This document shows positions 58,801 through 63,038 of a DNA stretch of 64,000 nt, piece after piece. Source of the DNA: Streptomyces sp. LX-29. GTDB lineage: Bacteria; Actinomycetota; Actinomycetes; Streptomycetales; Streptomycetaceae. Numbering within the stretch: the first letter of the stretch is position 1; each line of letters opens with the position of its first letter. The notes beneath the pieces are model-generated. The model had not been told where the DNA came from and searched no databases. It saw nothing but the letters and a program-made list of their open reading frames with translations. The position numbers and the translations under genes were made by a program. The stretch covers positions 5,279,559 through 5,343,558 of the forward strand of contig NZ_CP089746.1 of the NCBI RefSeq assembly GCF_029541745.1, in the 5' to 3' direction.

Positions 58801-61399
58801 GGTCGCCTACCACGACTCGCTGTTCCGGCTCGAATGGACCGGCGTCCCGGCCCCGGCGGCGACCGCCGCCGGGCGGTGGGCGCTGGTCGGCGCCGACGGC
58901 CTGGGCCTGGGCTCCGCGCTGGCGGCGGCCGGGGTCGACTGCGAGGCGTACGCGGACCTGGCGGAGCTGGCGGCCGTGGTGGCGAGCGGGAGGCCCGCCC
59001 CGGAGCTGGTCCTTCTCCCGTACGGGGTCGAGGCGGCCGGGGCCGAGGTGGCGGAGCAGGCCAGGCGGGCCGCGCACGCCGCGCTCGCGGACGTGCAGGC
59101 GTGGCTGGCGGCGGAGGGCTTCGCCGGCTCCCAGCTGGCGTTCGTCACCCGCGGCGCCGTGGCCACCGCCGCCGAGGCGGACGTGACCGACCTGGTGCAC
59201 ACCCCCGTCTGGGGCCTGGTGCGCACCGCGCAGACGGAGAACCCGGACCGGTTCCTGCTGCTGGACGTGGACGGCGAGGAGGCGTCCGTACGAGCGCTGC
59301 CGGCGGCGGTGGCGACGGGCGAACCGCAGCTGGCGCTCCGTACGGGCGACTGCTTCGCGCCGAGGCTGGCGCGGCAGGCGCAGGCGGCCGAGCCGGCACC
59401 GGAGTTCGACCCGGAGGGCACGGTCCTGATCACCGGCGCCACCGGCGTGCTGGGCGGGCTGCTGGCCCGGCACCTGGTCGCCGAGCACGGCGTGCGGCAC
59501 CTGCTGCTCACCAGCCGGCGCGGCGCCGAGGCCCCGGGCGCGGCCGAGCTGCGCGAGGAGCTGACCGCGCTGGGCGCCGAGGTGACCGTCGCGGCCTGCG
59601 ACGCCGCCGACCGCGAGGCGCTGGCGCGGCTGCTTGCCGAGGTACCGGCGGAGCGCCCGCTGCGCGCGGTGGTGCACACGGCGGGCGTGCTGGACGACGG
59701 GCTGATCCCGGCGCTCACCCCGGACCGTGTCGACACCGTCTTCCGCCCGAAGGTGGACGCGGCGCGGAACCTGCACGAGCTGACCCGCGACCTGGACCTG
59801 ACGGCGTTCGTGCTGTTCTCGTCCGCGGCCGGCACGTTCGGCGCGCCGGGCCAGGGCAACTACGCGGCCGCCAACGTCTTCCTGGACGCGCTCGCCCAGC
59901 ACCGGCGGGCCGCGGGCCTGCCCGCGCTCTCGCTGGCCTGGGGCCTGTGGGAGCAGCGCTCGGAGATGACGGGCGACATGGCGGAGGCCGACGTCCAGCG
60001 CATGGCGCGCTCGGGCATGGCGCCGCTGTCCTCGGCGGACGGCCTGGAGCTGTTCGACGCCGCGTGGACGGCCCAGGCGGCGGCCGGCGAGTCGCTGCTG
60101 ATCCCGCTGCACCTGGACCTGGCGCCGCTGCGCGCCCAGGCCGACGCGGGCGCGCTGCCGGCCGTCTTCCGCGGCCTGGTGCGCGGCGCCCGGCGCCGTA
60201 CGGTCGACTCCGCCCCGGTGGACACGGCGGGCCCGTCGCTGGCCCAGCGGCTGGCCGGCATGGCGGAGGCCGAGCGGGAGGCCGCGCTGCTGGAGCTGGT
60301 CTCCACGCAGGCGGCGGTCGTCCTGGGCTTCGCGGACGCCGACGCCATCGGCGCCGACCGCGGCTTCCTGGAGCAGGGCTTCGACTCGCTGACCGCGGTG
60401 GAGCTGCGCAACCGGCTCAACGCGGCGAGCGGGCTGCGGCTGCCTCCGACGCTGCTGTTCGACCACGGCACCCCCGCCCTCGTCGCCCGGCACCTGCTGG
60501 ACCGTCTCGCGGACGCGGTGGCCGGCTCCGCCGCCCCGGAGGCCGTACGGCAGCAGCCGGCCGACGGTGAGCAGGGCGTGTTCGGCGCGATGCTGCGGGA
60601 GGCCGGGGAGGCCGGCCGGCAGGAGGAGTTCACCCGCCTGCTGATGGACGTGTCGCGCTTCCGCCCGTCGTTCACGGGCACGGCCGACCTGGCCAAGCCC
60701 CCGACGCTGGTGCGCCTGTCCCGGGCCACGGAGGGTTCGACGCCGCCGGCGCTGTTCTGCTTCTCCTCGATCCTGTCCATCTCGGGCCCGCACCAGTACG
60801 CGCGCTTCGCGGCGGACTTCCGCGGCCACCGGGACGTGTGGGCGATGGCCAACCCGGGCTTCGTGGCGGGCGAGCAGCTCCCGGCGACCCCGGAGGCGCT
60901 GGTCGAAGCCCAGACGGAGACGATCCTGCGGCAGACGGACGGCGCACCGTTCGTCCTGCTGGGCCACTCCTCGGGCGGCATCCTCGCCCACGAGGTGGCC
61001 GCGCGGCTGGAGGGTGCCGGGGTCTTCCCGGAGGCGGTCGTCCTGCTCGACATCTACTCCCACGACGCGGACGCGGCCACCGGCATCCAGCCCGGCCTCA
61101 CCGCGGGCGTGGACGAGCGGAGCGACGCCTACGTCCCGGTCGACGACGCCCGACTGCTCGCCATGGGCGCCTACTTCCGCCTCTTCGGCGACTGGCGCCC
61201 GCGCGAGATCAAGACGCCGACGCTGCTGGTCCGCGCCGGAGAGCGGCTCTTCGACTGGACCCGCGACACGGACGGAGACTGGCGCTCCTACTGGGACCTG
61301 CCGCACACCGCGCTCGACGTGCCGGGCAACCACTTCACGATGATGGAGGCGCACGCGGGGACGACCGCGCGGGCGGTGGGGGACTGGCTGACGTCCTGA
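49844..61399 (+). CDS. Type I modular PKS, two modules plus thioesterase (modules 10-11, TE)
   Basis: This 3851-residue protein ends the assembly line. Residues 1-32 are a docking coiled coil (LKRVTADLHETRRRL). Module 10 (KS from E33, C205) has a malonyl AT (S675, HAFH at 772). Module 11 (KS from E1804, C1976) has a methylmalonyl AT (GHSQG with S2429, YASH at 2531-2534). Both have DH and KR. The C-terminal TE (about 3615-3851) has Ser3709 in GHSSGG, Asp3736 in LLDIYSHD and His3830 in PGNHFTMM, a complete alpha/beta-hydrolase triad. It should add an acetate and a propionate unit, make a 2-methyl-2,4-diene next to the carboxyl, and release the chain by cyclisation or hydrolysis. The ATG at 49844 follows GGGGA about 11 nt upstream. 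A strong stem-loop lies 12 nt past the stop. There is no C-terminal docking domain, as expected for a last subunit. Confidence 0.98.
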   Translation: MNEEKLRYFLKRVTADLHETRRRLQEVESENQEPIAIVGMSCRYPGGIQSPEDLWRLVSEGGDGISQFPTDRGWDIERLFDDDPDGAGTSYVREGGFLHDANYFDPAFFGINPREALAMDPQQRLLLETTWEAFERAGIDATTVRGSRTGVFAGVMYHDYASRLRAVPPGVEGYLGTGGSSSIASGRVAYTFGLEGPAVTVDTACSSSLVTLHMAMQALRNGECTLALAGGVTVMSTPGTFTEFSKQRGLSFDGRCKSFAAAADGTGWSEGAGMLLVEKLSDARRNGHKVLAIVRGSAINQDGASNGLTAPNGPSQQRVIRQALASARLTSDQIDVVEAHGTGTTLGDPIEAQALLATYGKERPAEQPLLLGSIKSNVGHTQAAAGVAGIIKMVKAIEHGTVPKSLHIDEPSPHIDWAAGAVELLTEARPWPESDRPRRAAVSSFGISGTNAHVIIEQAPPAEAAAGETPEAADGTESAEAAESAEAAEPVAPRSLPLLPWLLSGRGEDALRAQAARLHAHLTARPELDVLSVGRSLATTRSALENRAAVVAADRERFLDRLAALAAGEPAAGLVQGVEGRGKTAFLFTGQGSQRLDMGRELYDVYPAFAEAFDAVCAELDPKLERPLKDVLFGGDAAALDQTGFTQPALFAIEVALYRLVESWGLKADLLSGHSIGEIAAAHVAGVFSLADAALLVAARGRLMQRLPAGGAMIAVQATEDEVLPLLTDGVSVAALNGPGSVVIAGDEDAALAIAATFEQQGRKTKRLTVSHAFHSPRMDPMLDAFRKVAERLTYENPKIPIVSGLTGAVVPSAEIAGADFWVRHVREAVRFCDAVRTLEAQGVTTFVELGPDGVLTAMAQDCVTGEGLSFVSALRAGRPEAEALTTALATLHVGGVALDWEAYYAGTGAERVELPTYAFQREHYWLDAGTTYGDVSSVGLGSADHPLLGAAVSLADADGFLFTGRLSLETHPWLADHFVMGSVLLPGTAFVELAVRAGVRAGCELVEELTLEAPLILPEQGGVALQIAVGAPDTTGRRPVAFHSRADTAADDEPWLRHATGTLAAGDDRPAAFDLSAWPPAGAEPIEVSGLYEGLAAAGFGYGPSFQGLRAAWRRDGEVFAEVALEEGVEPGAGLFSLHPALLDAVLHGIGLGDLVESTGQGRLPFSWSGVTVHSVGADAVRVRLSAAGNGTVALELADVTGAPVASVDRLALRSVAPEQLGAGGAAGGVKDALFRVDWADVPASRTAEAEADRWALLGADALGLDATGATIDTHPDLTALAASGTIPAYVVVTPAADGAEDLAAATHRATAEALTLLQEWLADERFADSRLVVLTSGAVATTPDEAVADLVAATVRGLARSAQSENPGRIVLVDVDGHPDSLRALPAALDRGEQELAIRQGTPKAPRLGRAAAGTTDAAWNAEGTVLVTGASGTLGGLFARHLVTERGVRHLLLVSRRGGAAPGAEELAAELGALGASVTWAACDVAEREALAGVIAAIPAERPLTAVVHTAGVLDDGVIASLTAERLAKVLRPKVDAAWNLHELTRDLDLSAFVLFSSAAGVFGGAGQANYAAANAFLDALAQHRRAAGLPASSLAWGLWAEDGGMAGELDEAEIARLRRGGIVAITAEHGLELFDASGRSDEALLVPMPLDLAALRAQASVGMLPPLFRGLVRVARRAAQNAAASAPSGELGRQLAAVSADEAERIVLDLVRTHVAAVLGYTGPEAVDPQRAFSEVGFDSLTAVELRNRLGTATGVRLPATLIFDYPTPTALARFLRDEARGGQAAAAAPVAAAPVGDDEPIAIVAMSCRYPGGVRTPEDLWTLVTEGRDAITDMPADRGWDIDGLYDDDPDQPGTSYARNGGFLHDAHHFDPVFFGISPREALAMDPQQRLLLETSWEAFERAGIDPATVRGSRTGVYTGVMYNDYGTLLHRAPDGLEGYMGTASSGSVASGRVSYTFGLEGPAVTVDTACSSSLVTLHMAVQALRAGECELALAGGVTVMATPGTFVAFSKQRGLATDGRCKPFAAAADGTAWGEGVGMLLVERLSDARKNGHPVLAIVRGSAINQDGASNGLTAPNGPSQQRVIRQALANAGLSAADVDIVEAHGTGTTLGDPIEAQALLATYGQERPEDEPLRLGSVKSNFGHTQAAAGVAGIIKMVKAIEHGVMPRTLHVDEPSPHVDWSAGAVELLTEAVEWPESDRPRRAAVSSFGISGTNAHTILEQAPAEEPAPAEKRHVEPGVLPWVLSGKSEAALRAQAAKLAAALEATPEGEATPRPVDVGYSLATTRAVHDERALLVGTDRDDFVRALTALAAGEARPDLVRGVGTAGKTAFVFPGQGSQWAGMAAGLPDTSPVFAARIAECAAALAEFCDWSLVDVLRGVEGAPSLERVDVVQPVLFAVMVSLAELWRSLGVRADAVVGHSQGEIAAACVAGALSLQDAARVVALRSQAIGRVLAGKGGMVSIALPVAEVRERIAAWGEDRISVAAVNGPSSVVVSGEPEALDELIASCEADEVRARKVPVDYASHSAQVELLRDELGELLAPVKPQPVKVPFLSTVTGEWIEGPELDAAYWFTNLRQTVELEAGVRRLLDEGFGVFIESSAHPVLAMGVQETAEDAGREAAAIGSLRRDEGGLDRFYTSLGEAWTRGVAVDWEAVYADLGARRVELPTYAFQHQRFWIEVPLSAMGDVSSAGLGAAGHPLLGAAVDLPDSDGVLLTGRLSLQTHPWLADHAVAGTVLVPGTAFVELAVRAGDQVGCDLLEELTLEAPLILPERGGVRLRLTVGAAETTTGRRTLEIHSRLDQPDQPWSRNASGVLMADAAGGQAEGLSVWPPADAVAVDVEELYERFAAGGFGYGPAFQGLKAAWRRGDEVFAELRLPEKQRSDAALFGLHPALLDAALHGVALGDFLGEGEGIRLPFSWSGVTLHAAGATALRVRIAPAGPDAVALTVADEAGGAVATVDSLVLRRVAPEQLRAARVAYHDSLFRLEWTGVPAPAATAAGRWALVGADGLGLGSALAAAGVDCEAYADLAELAAVVASGRPAPELVLLPYGVEAAGAEVAEQARRAAHAALADVQAWLAAEGFAGSQLAFVTRGAVATAAEADVTDLVHTPVWGLVRTAQTENPDRFLLLDVDGEEASVRALPAAVATGEPQLALRTGDCFAPRLARQAQAAEPAPEFDPEGTVLITGATGVLGGLLARHLVAEHGVRHLLLTSRRGAEAPGAAELREELTALGAEVTVAACDAADREALARLLAEVPAERPLRAVVHTAGVLDDGLIPALTPDRVDTVFRPKVDAARNLHELTRDLDLTAFVLFSSAAGTFGAPGQGNYAAANVFLDALAQHRRAAGLPALSLAWGLWEQRSEMTGDMAEADVQRMARSGMAPLSSADGLELFDAAWTAQAAAGESLLIPLHLDLAPLRAQADAGALPAVFRGLVRGARRRTVDSAPVDTAGPSLAQRLAGMAEAEREAALLELVSTQAAVVLGFADADAIGADRGFLEQGFDSLTAVELRNRLNAASGLRLPPTLLFDHGTPALVARHLLDRLADAVAGSAAPEAVRQQPADGEQGVFGAMLREAGEAGRQEEFTRLLMDVSRFRPSFTGTADLAKPPTLVRLSRATEGSTPPALFCFSSILSISGPHQYARFAADFRGHRDVWAMANPGFVAGEQLPATPEALVEAQTETILRQTDGAPFVLLGHSSGGILAHEVAARLEGAGVFPEAVVLLDIYSHDADAATGIQPGLTAGVDERSDAYVPVDDARLLAMGAYFRLFGDWRPREIKTPTLLVRAGERLFDWTRDTDGDWRSYWDLPHTALDVPGNHFTMMEAHAGTTARAVGDWLTS
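49940..55190 (+). other. Module 10: KS-AT(malonyl)-DH-KR-ACP
   Basis: Protein landmarks: KS C205; AT S675 with HAFH from 772; DH His978 in HFVMGSVLLPG; KR from G1426, Ser1561, Tyr1574; ACP Ser1744. Predicted to form C4=C5. The AT-KS linker contains a low-complexity run of Glu/Ala (about 51270-51310: SAEAAESAEAAE). Confidence 0.95.
55253..60500 (+). other. Module 11: KS-AT(methylmalonyl)-DH-KR-ACP
   Basis: Protein landmarks: KS C1976; AT S2429 in GHSQG with YASH 2531-2534; DH His2739 in HAVAGTVLVPG; KR from G3192, Ser3327, Tyr3340; ACP Ser3515. It is the only module here that combines a methylmalonyl AT with a DH, so it should set an alpha-methyl alkene at C2=C3 next to the carboxyl. Confidence 0.95.
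60686..61399 (+). other. C-terminal thioesterase domain
   Basis: This is an alpha/beta-hydrolase TE fused after the module 11 ACP. It begins around PPTLVRLSRATEG, the core starts at PALFCFSSILSISGPH, the nucleophile elbow is GHSSGG (Ser codon 60968), the Asp codon is 61049 and the His codon is 61331. It off-loads the finished polyketide. Ring size and nucleophile cannot be deduced because the starter end is outside the window. Confidence 0.93.
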
Positions 61400-61411
61400 A
61401 CCCCGCGCATG

Positions 61412-61456
61412 AAGGCCGCCGGCCCCGCCCCGATCCGGGGCGGGGCCGGCGGCCTT
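61412..61456 (+). terminator. Strong stem-loop terminator after the PKS, probably bidirectional
   Basis: This is a perfect 21-bp inverted repeat (arms 61412-61432 and 61436-61456) with a 3-nt loop. It begins 13 nt after the PKS stop and ends 7 nt before the end of the convergent minus-strand gene. The stem is almost all G-C and is bounded by AA and TT. There is no long U-tract, as is common for Streptomyces terminators. It probably ends transcription from both sides. Confidence 0.85.
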
Positions 61457-61463
61457 GTCCGCA

Positions 61464-61658
61464 TCACTCCCGGCCGGCTTCCCGTACGCAGTCGAGGCAC
61501 ACCCACCCCGCACGGGCGACGAGTCGGGTCCGCTCCTTCGGATGCTTGCCGCACCACTGGGAGGGGCCGGACCGGTCGGGGAGATCGCGCTTGATCAGCA
61601 TGCCGATCATGGAGCGGCGCGGCAGTGGTTCGTCCTCGGGCAGGGGTTCGTCCGTCAT
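61464..61658 (-). CDS. Small hypothetical protein with Cys/His pairs
   Basis: This 64-residue protein is of unknown function. It starts MTDEPLPEDEPLPRRSM and has CGKH in the middle and CLDC near the C-terminus, a spacing that could bind one zinc ion (CxxH...CxxC). Its ATG overlaps the stop of the preceding 31-residue gene (ATGA), so translation is probably coupled; GAGGA lies 6 nt before the start. It is the last gene of a five-gene minus-strand run and stops next to the shared stem-loop. I see no enzyme motif. The call as a real gene rests on coupling and Cys pattern. Confidence 0.65.
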   Translation of the reverse strand: MTDEPLPEDEPLPRRSMIGMLIKRDLPDRSGPSQWCGKHPKERTRLVARAGWVCLDCVREAGRE

Positions 61659-61750
61659 TCGTCGTCCTCGGCCGGGGGCTCCGGCTCGGGGGCCGGAGTC
61701 ACGATCTCGTTCTCGAAGACGTCGTACCCGTTGACCTGTTCGTCACCCAT
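61655..61750 (-). CDS. 31-residue acidic peptide, translationally coupled
   Basis: This very short ORF starts MGDEQVNGYDVFENEIV and ends in a Pro/Glu/Asp tail (PEPEPPAEDDE). It has no Cys, no membrane segment and no leader-like core. AGGAAGGAA with a 6-nt spacer precedes the ATG, the best ribosome-binding site in this run. The start overlaps the end of the upstream gene by 8 nt, and its stop overlaps the start of the next gene (ATGA). Function is unknown. A regulatory or partner peptide, or a peptide-modification substrate, are only guesses. Confidence 0.6.
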   Translation of the reverse strand: MGDEQVNGYDVFENEIVTPAPEPEPPAEDDE

Positions 61751-62075
61751 GGGGCGTTCCTTCCTGATCGCTGGTGCTTGCGGGGCGCTTGTGCGTGCAG
61801 CCGCCGGAGCGGCGTACGCGGGAGAGGGACGGGGTCCGTAAGGCGCCGCAGGTGGTGCACCGGCACCGCCAGGCGGCGTCCACCCGTCCGGGGTACGGGG
61901 CCAGTGGCTCGTAGCCGGCCTGACCGATCTCCCACTCGGCCCGCTCAGCGGCGGCGGCCGTGTCCCAGCGGGGCGGCTTCCGCTCGCAGGGCGGGAGGGC
62001 GAGGTCCGCGCGGACGGCGGGGGAGGGGCCGCCGATCCGCATGCCGAGGCTGATCCACCGGCTCTGCCCGGTCAC
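61743..62075 (-). CDS. Hypothetical protein with C-terminal zinc-ribbon-like motif
   Basis: This 110-residue protein is of unknown function. The C-terminal half reads GYEPLAPYPGRVDAAWRC, then CTTCGAL, then a spaced GGCTH, giving a C-x-C-x2-C...C-x-H pattern resembling treble-clef or zinc-ribbon nucleic-acid-binding modules. I chose the GTG at 62075 because it overlaps the upstream stop (GTGA), matching the coupling seen through this run; ATG further in would remove the first 11 residues. A longer in-frame extension to 62369 would run across the upstream genes and is not credible. Confidence 0.65.
   Translation of the reverse strand: MTGQSRWISLGMRIGGPSPAVRADLALPPCERKPPRWDTAAAAERAEWEIGQAGYEPLAPYPGRVDAAWRCRCTTCGALRTPSLSRVRRSGGCTHKRPASTSDQEGTPHG
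61757..61765 (-). promoter_or_regulatory. Strong ribosome-binding site of the 31-residue peptide gene
   Basis: On the minus strand, AGGAAGGAA stands 6 nt before the ATG at 61750, inside the end of the upstream gene. It supports the tiny ORF as translated. Confidence 0.6.
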
Positions 62076-62242
62076 GCGCCGCCCGCCCTGGCCACCCGCC
62101 GGTGCGCCTGGATCAGCGCCCGCCCCGCCGGGCAGGGGGCATCGGCGCCCAAGCAGGTGCCGCACGAGGTGAGGTGGTCGAGGACCGCCCGCCAGGTCTC
62201 CACGCTCTCGCGGGTCGGGGCGCCGACCGTCGCGTCCGCCAT
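62072..62242 (-). CDS. Small hypothetical protein, Cys-rich
   Basis: This 56-residue protein begins MADATVGAPTRESVETW and contains SCGTCLGADAPCPAG, a CxxC followed by a third Cys, then a basic helix (RALIQAHRRVARAG). It may bind metal. Its ATG shares one base with the stop of the upstream gene (TGATG) and its own stop overlaps the next start by 4 nt. I do not recognise a named family. Confidence 0.65.
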   Translation of the reverse strand: MADATVGAPTRESVETWRAVLDHLTSCGTCLGADAPCPAGRALIQAHRRVARAGGA

Positions 62243-62796
62243 CACGCCCGCCCCTCGCGCTGGGCCCGCCGCATGGCGGCGAGCTCGGCGAGCGGGTCGC
62301 GCTGCGGCGGGAAGTGATGGGCGCACGGCTTGCACGCGTAGATCGTCCGACCCACTCCGCTGGCGACATGGACGACGGCGACGGCGACGGGCTCGTCGGT
62401 CAGCCGATCGCAGCGACGACAGGGCTTCAACGCCCTCGCCGCGGCCAGCAACGCGGCGTGCAGCCGGCCGGGTTCGGTGAGATAGCCGTCATGCGTCGGG
62501 GCAACCCGCCAGTGCGGCCCCGGCCCGTACCTGCGGTCCTGCGGCGGCACGGCGACGTAGGCGCCCTTGCCCAGCACCCGTTGGACCGTCCAGTCCCCGG
62601 CGGCTCCCGGCGCCACGAGCCAGTACCAGACGGCGCCGTACGAGTCCTCGATGACGGCGCCGCTGTCGCCCCCGAGGAGTGTCAGCGTGCGCTGAGCGAT
62701 CGCGGTGGGCACCTTCACGGCGTCCCACCAGATGCCGGCGGGCTGGGGCTCGATGTCCGGGCCATTCGGCGGCCTCCAGGGCTCAATACGGGTCAT
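62242..62796 (-). CDS. Hypothetical actinobacterial protein, first gene of the small-ORF run
   Basis: This 184-residue soluble protein starts MTRIEPWRPPNGPDIEPQP. The first ~120 residues form a compact domain with WWDAVKVP, GAVIEDSYGAVWYWLV, YVAVPPQDRRYGPGPHWRV and PGRLHAALLAA. The C-terminal third has CRRC and CKPCAHH, suggesting a zinc ribbon. GGAAGG lies 8 nt before the ATG. It heads five overlapping minus-strand genes and is divergent from the XRE-type regulator. No catalytic motif is recognisable. The layout suggests the regulator controls this run. Confidence 0.75.
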   Translation of the reverse strand: MTRIEPWRPPNGPDIEPQPAGIWWDAVKVPTAIAQRTLTLLGGDSGAVIEDSYGAVWYWLVAPGAAGDWTVQRVLGKGAYVAVPPQDRRYGPGPHWRVAPTHDGYLTEPGRLHAALLAAARALKPCRRCDRLTDEPVAVAVVHVASGVGRTIYACKPCAHHFPPQRDPLAELAAMRRAQREGRA

Positions 62797-63038
62797 GACG
62801 ACGCCTTCCCGCTGCGGGTGGAGCTGGTCCGATCGCGCGCAGCTCCACCTTCACGAGCTGCGGACACGGCCTCAGACAATCAGGTAAAACCGGACGGAAG
62901 GGAGGCCAGAGCGATGCAAGAACGATGAAAGTTCAGGGTCCGGGGCGCGGGGCTTTCCGATGCGAGCGCGAGAAGGAGCTGCGGGCGGTAGGCTCCCCTA
63001 GCCTGTGGCGGGAGTGTCGCGAGTCTCTCGGAGCGGAC
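62797..63038. promoter_or_regulatory. Divergent intergenic region
   Basis: These 242 nt between the divergent small-ORF run and the regulator must hold both promoters. Apart from the 10-bp inverted repeat it has TAGGCT near 62992, a possible -10 box for the plus strand, followed by AGCCT (AGGCT-CCCCT-AGCCT). No convincing -35 box is visible. A 4-codon ORF (ATG-CAA-GAA-CGA-TGA) with GGGAGG upstream lies at 62913-62927. Confidence 0.45.
62817..62849. promoter_or_regulatory. Perfect 10-bp inverted repeat in the divergent region
   Basis: GGTGGAGCTG (62817-62826) and CAGCTCCACC (62840-62849) are separated by 13 nt. It lies 20 nt upstream of the minus-strand ATG at 62796, next to its ribosome-binding site. 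It could be an operator for the divergent regulator or an mRNA hairpin limiting translation of the operon. Confidence 0.5.

Noticed and set aside
3..61399. Classic mycosamine-type polyene antifungal cluster (amphotericin or nystatin class)
   Set aside because: The module order does not fit: adjacent methylmalonyl modules separate two polyene stretches and the TE-proximal unit is an alpha-methyl triene. No P450, glycosyltransferase or aminotransferase gene is in the window.
49739..61513. Minus-strand open frame of 3924 codons, and similar giant antisense frames at 6386-14491, 18674-26317 and 32524-41706
   Set aside because: They lie fully antisense to PKS genes with recognisable domains. Their translations are rich in Arg, Gly, Ala and Gln with no motif, as expected when the third codon position is almost always G or C.
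61743..62369. Longer version (208 codons) of the zinc-ribbon-like minus-strand gene
   Set aside because: The N-terminal extension overlaps two other coupled genes in another frame and is low-complexity. The GTG at 62075 overlaps the upstream stop and fits the operon pattern.
61409..62480. Several plus-strand open frames of 60-140 codons beyond the PKS stop
   Set aside because: They are antisense to the coupled minus-strand genes, lack ribosome-binding sites and show only Arg/Ala/Pro-rich translations.
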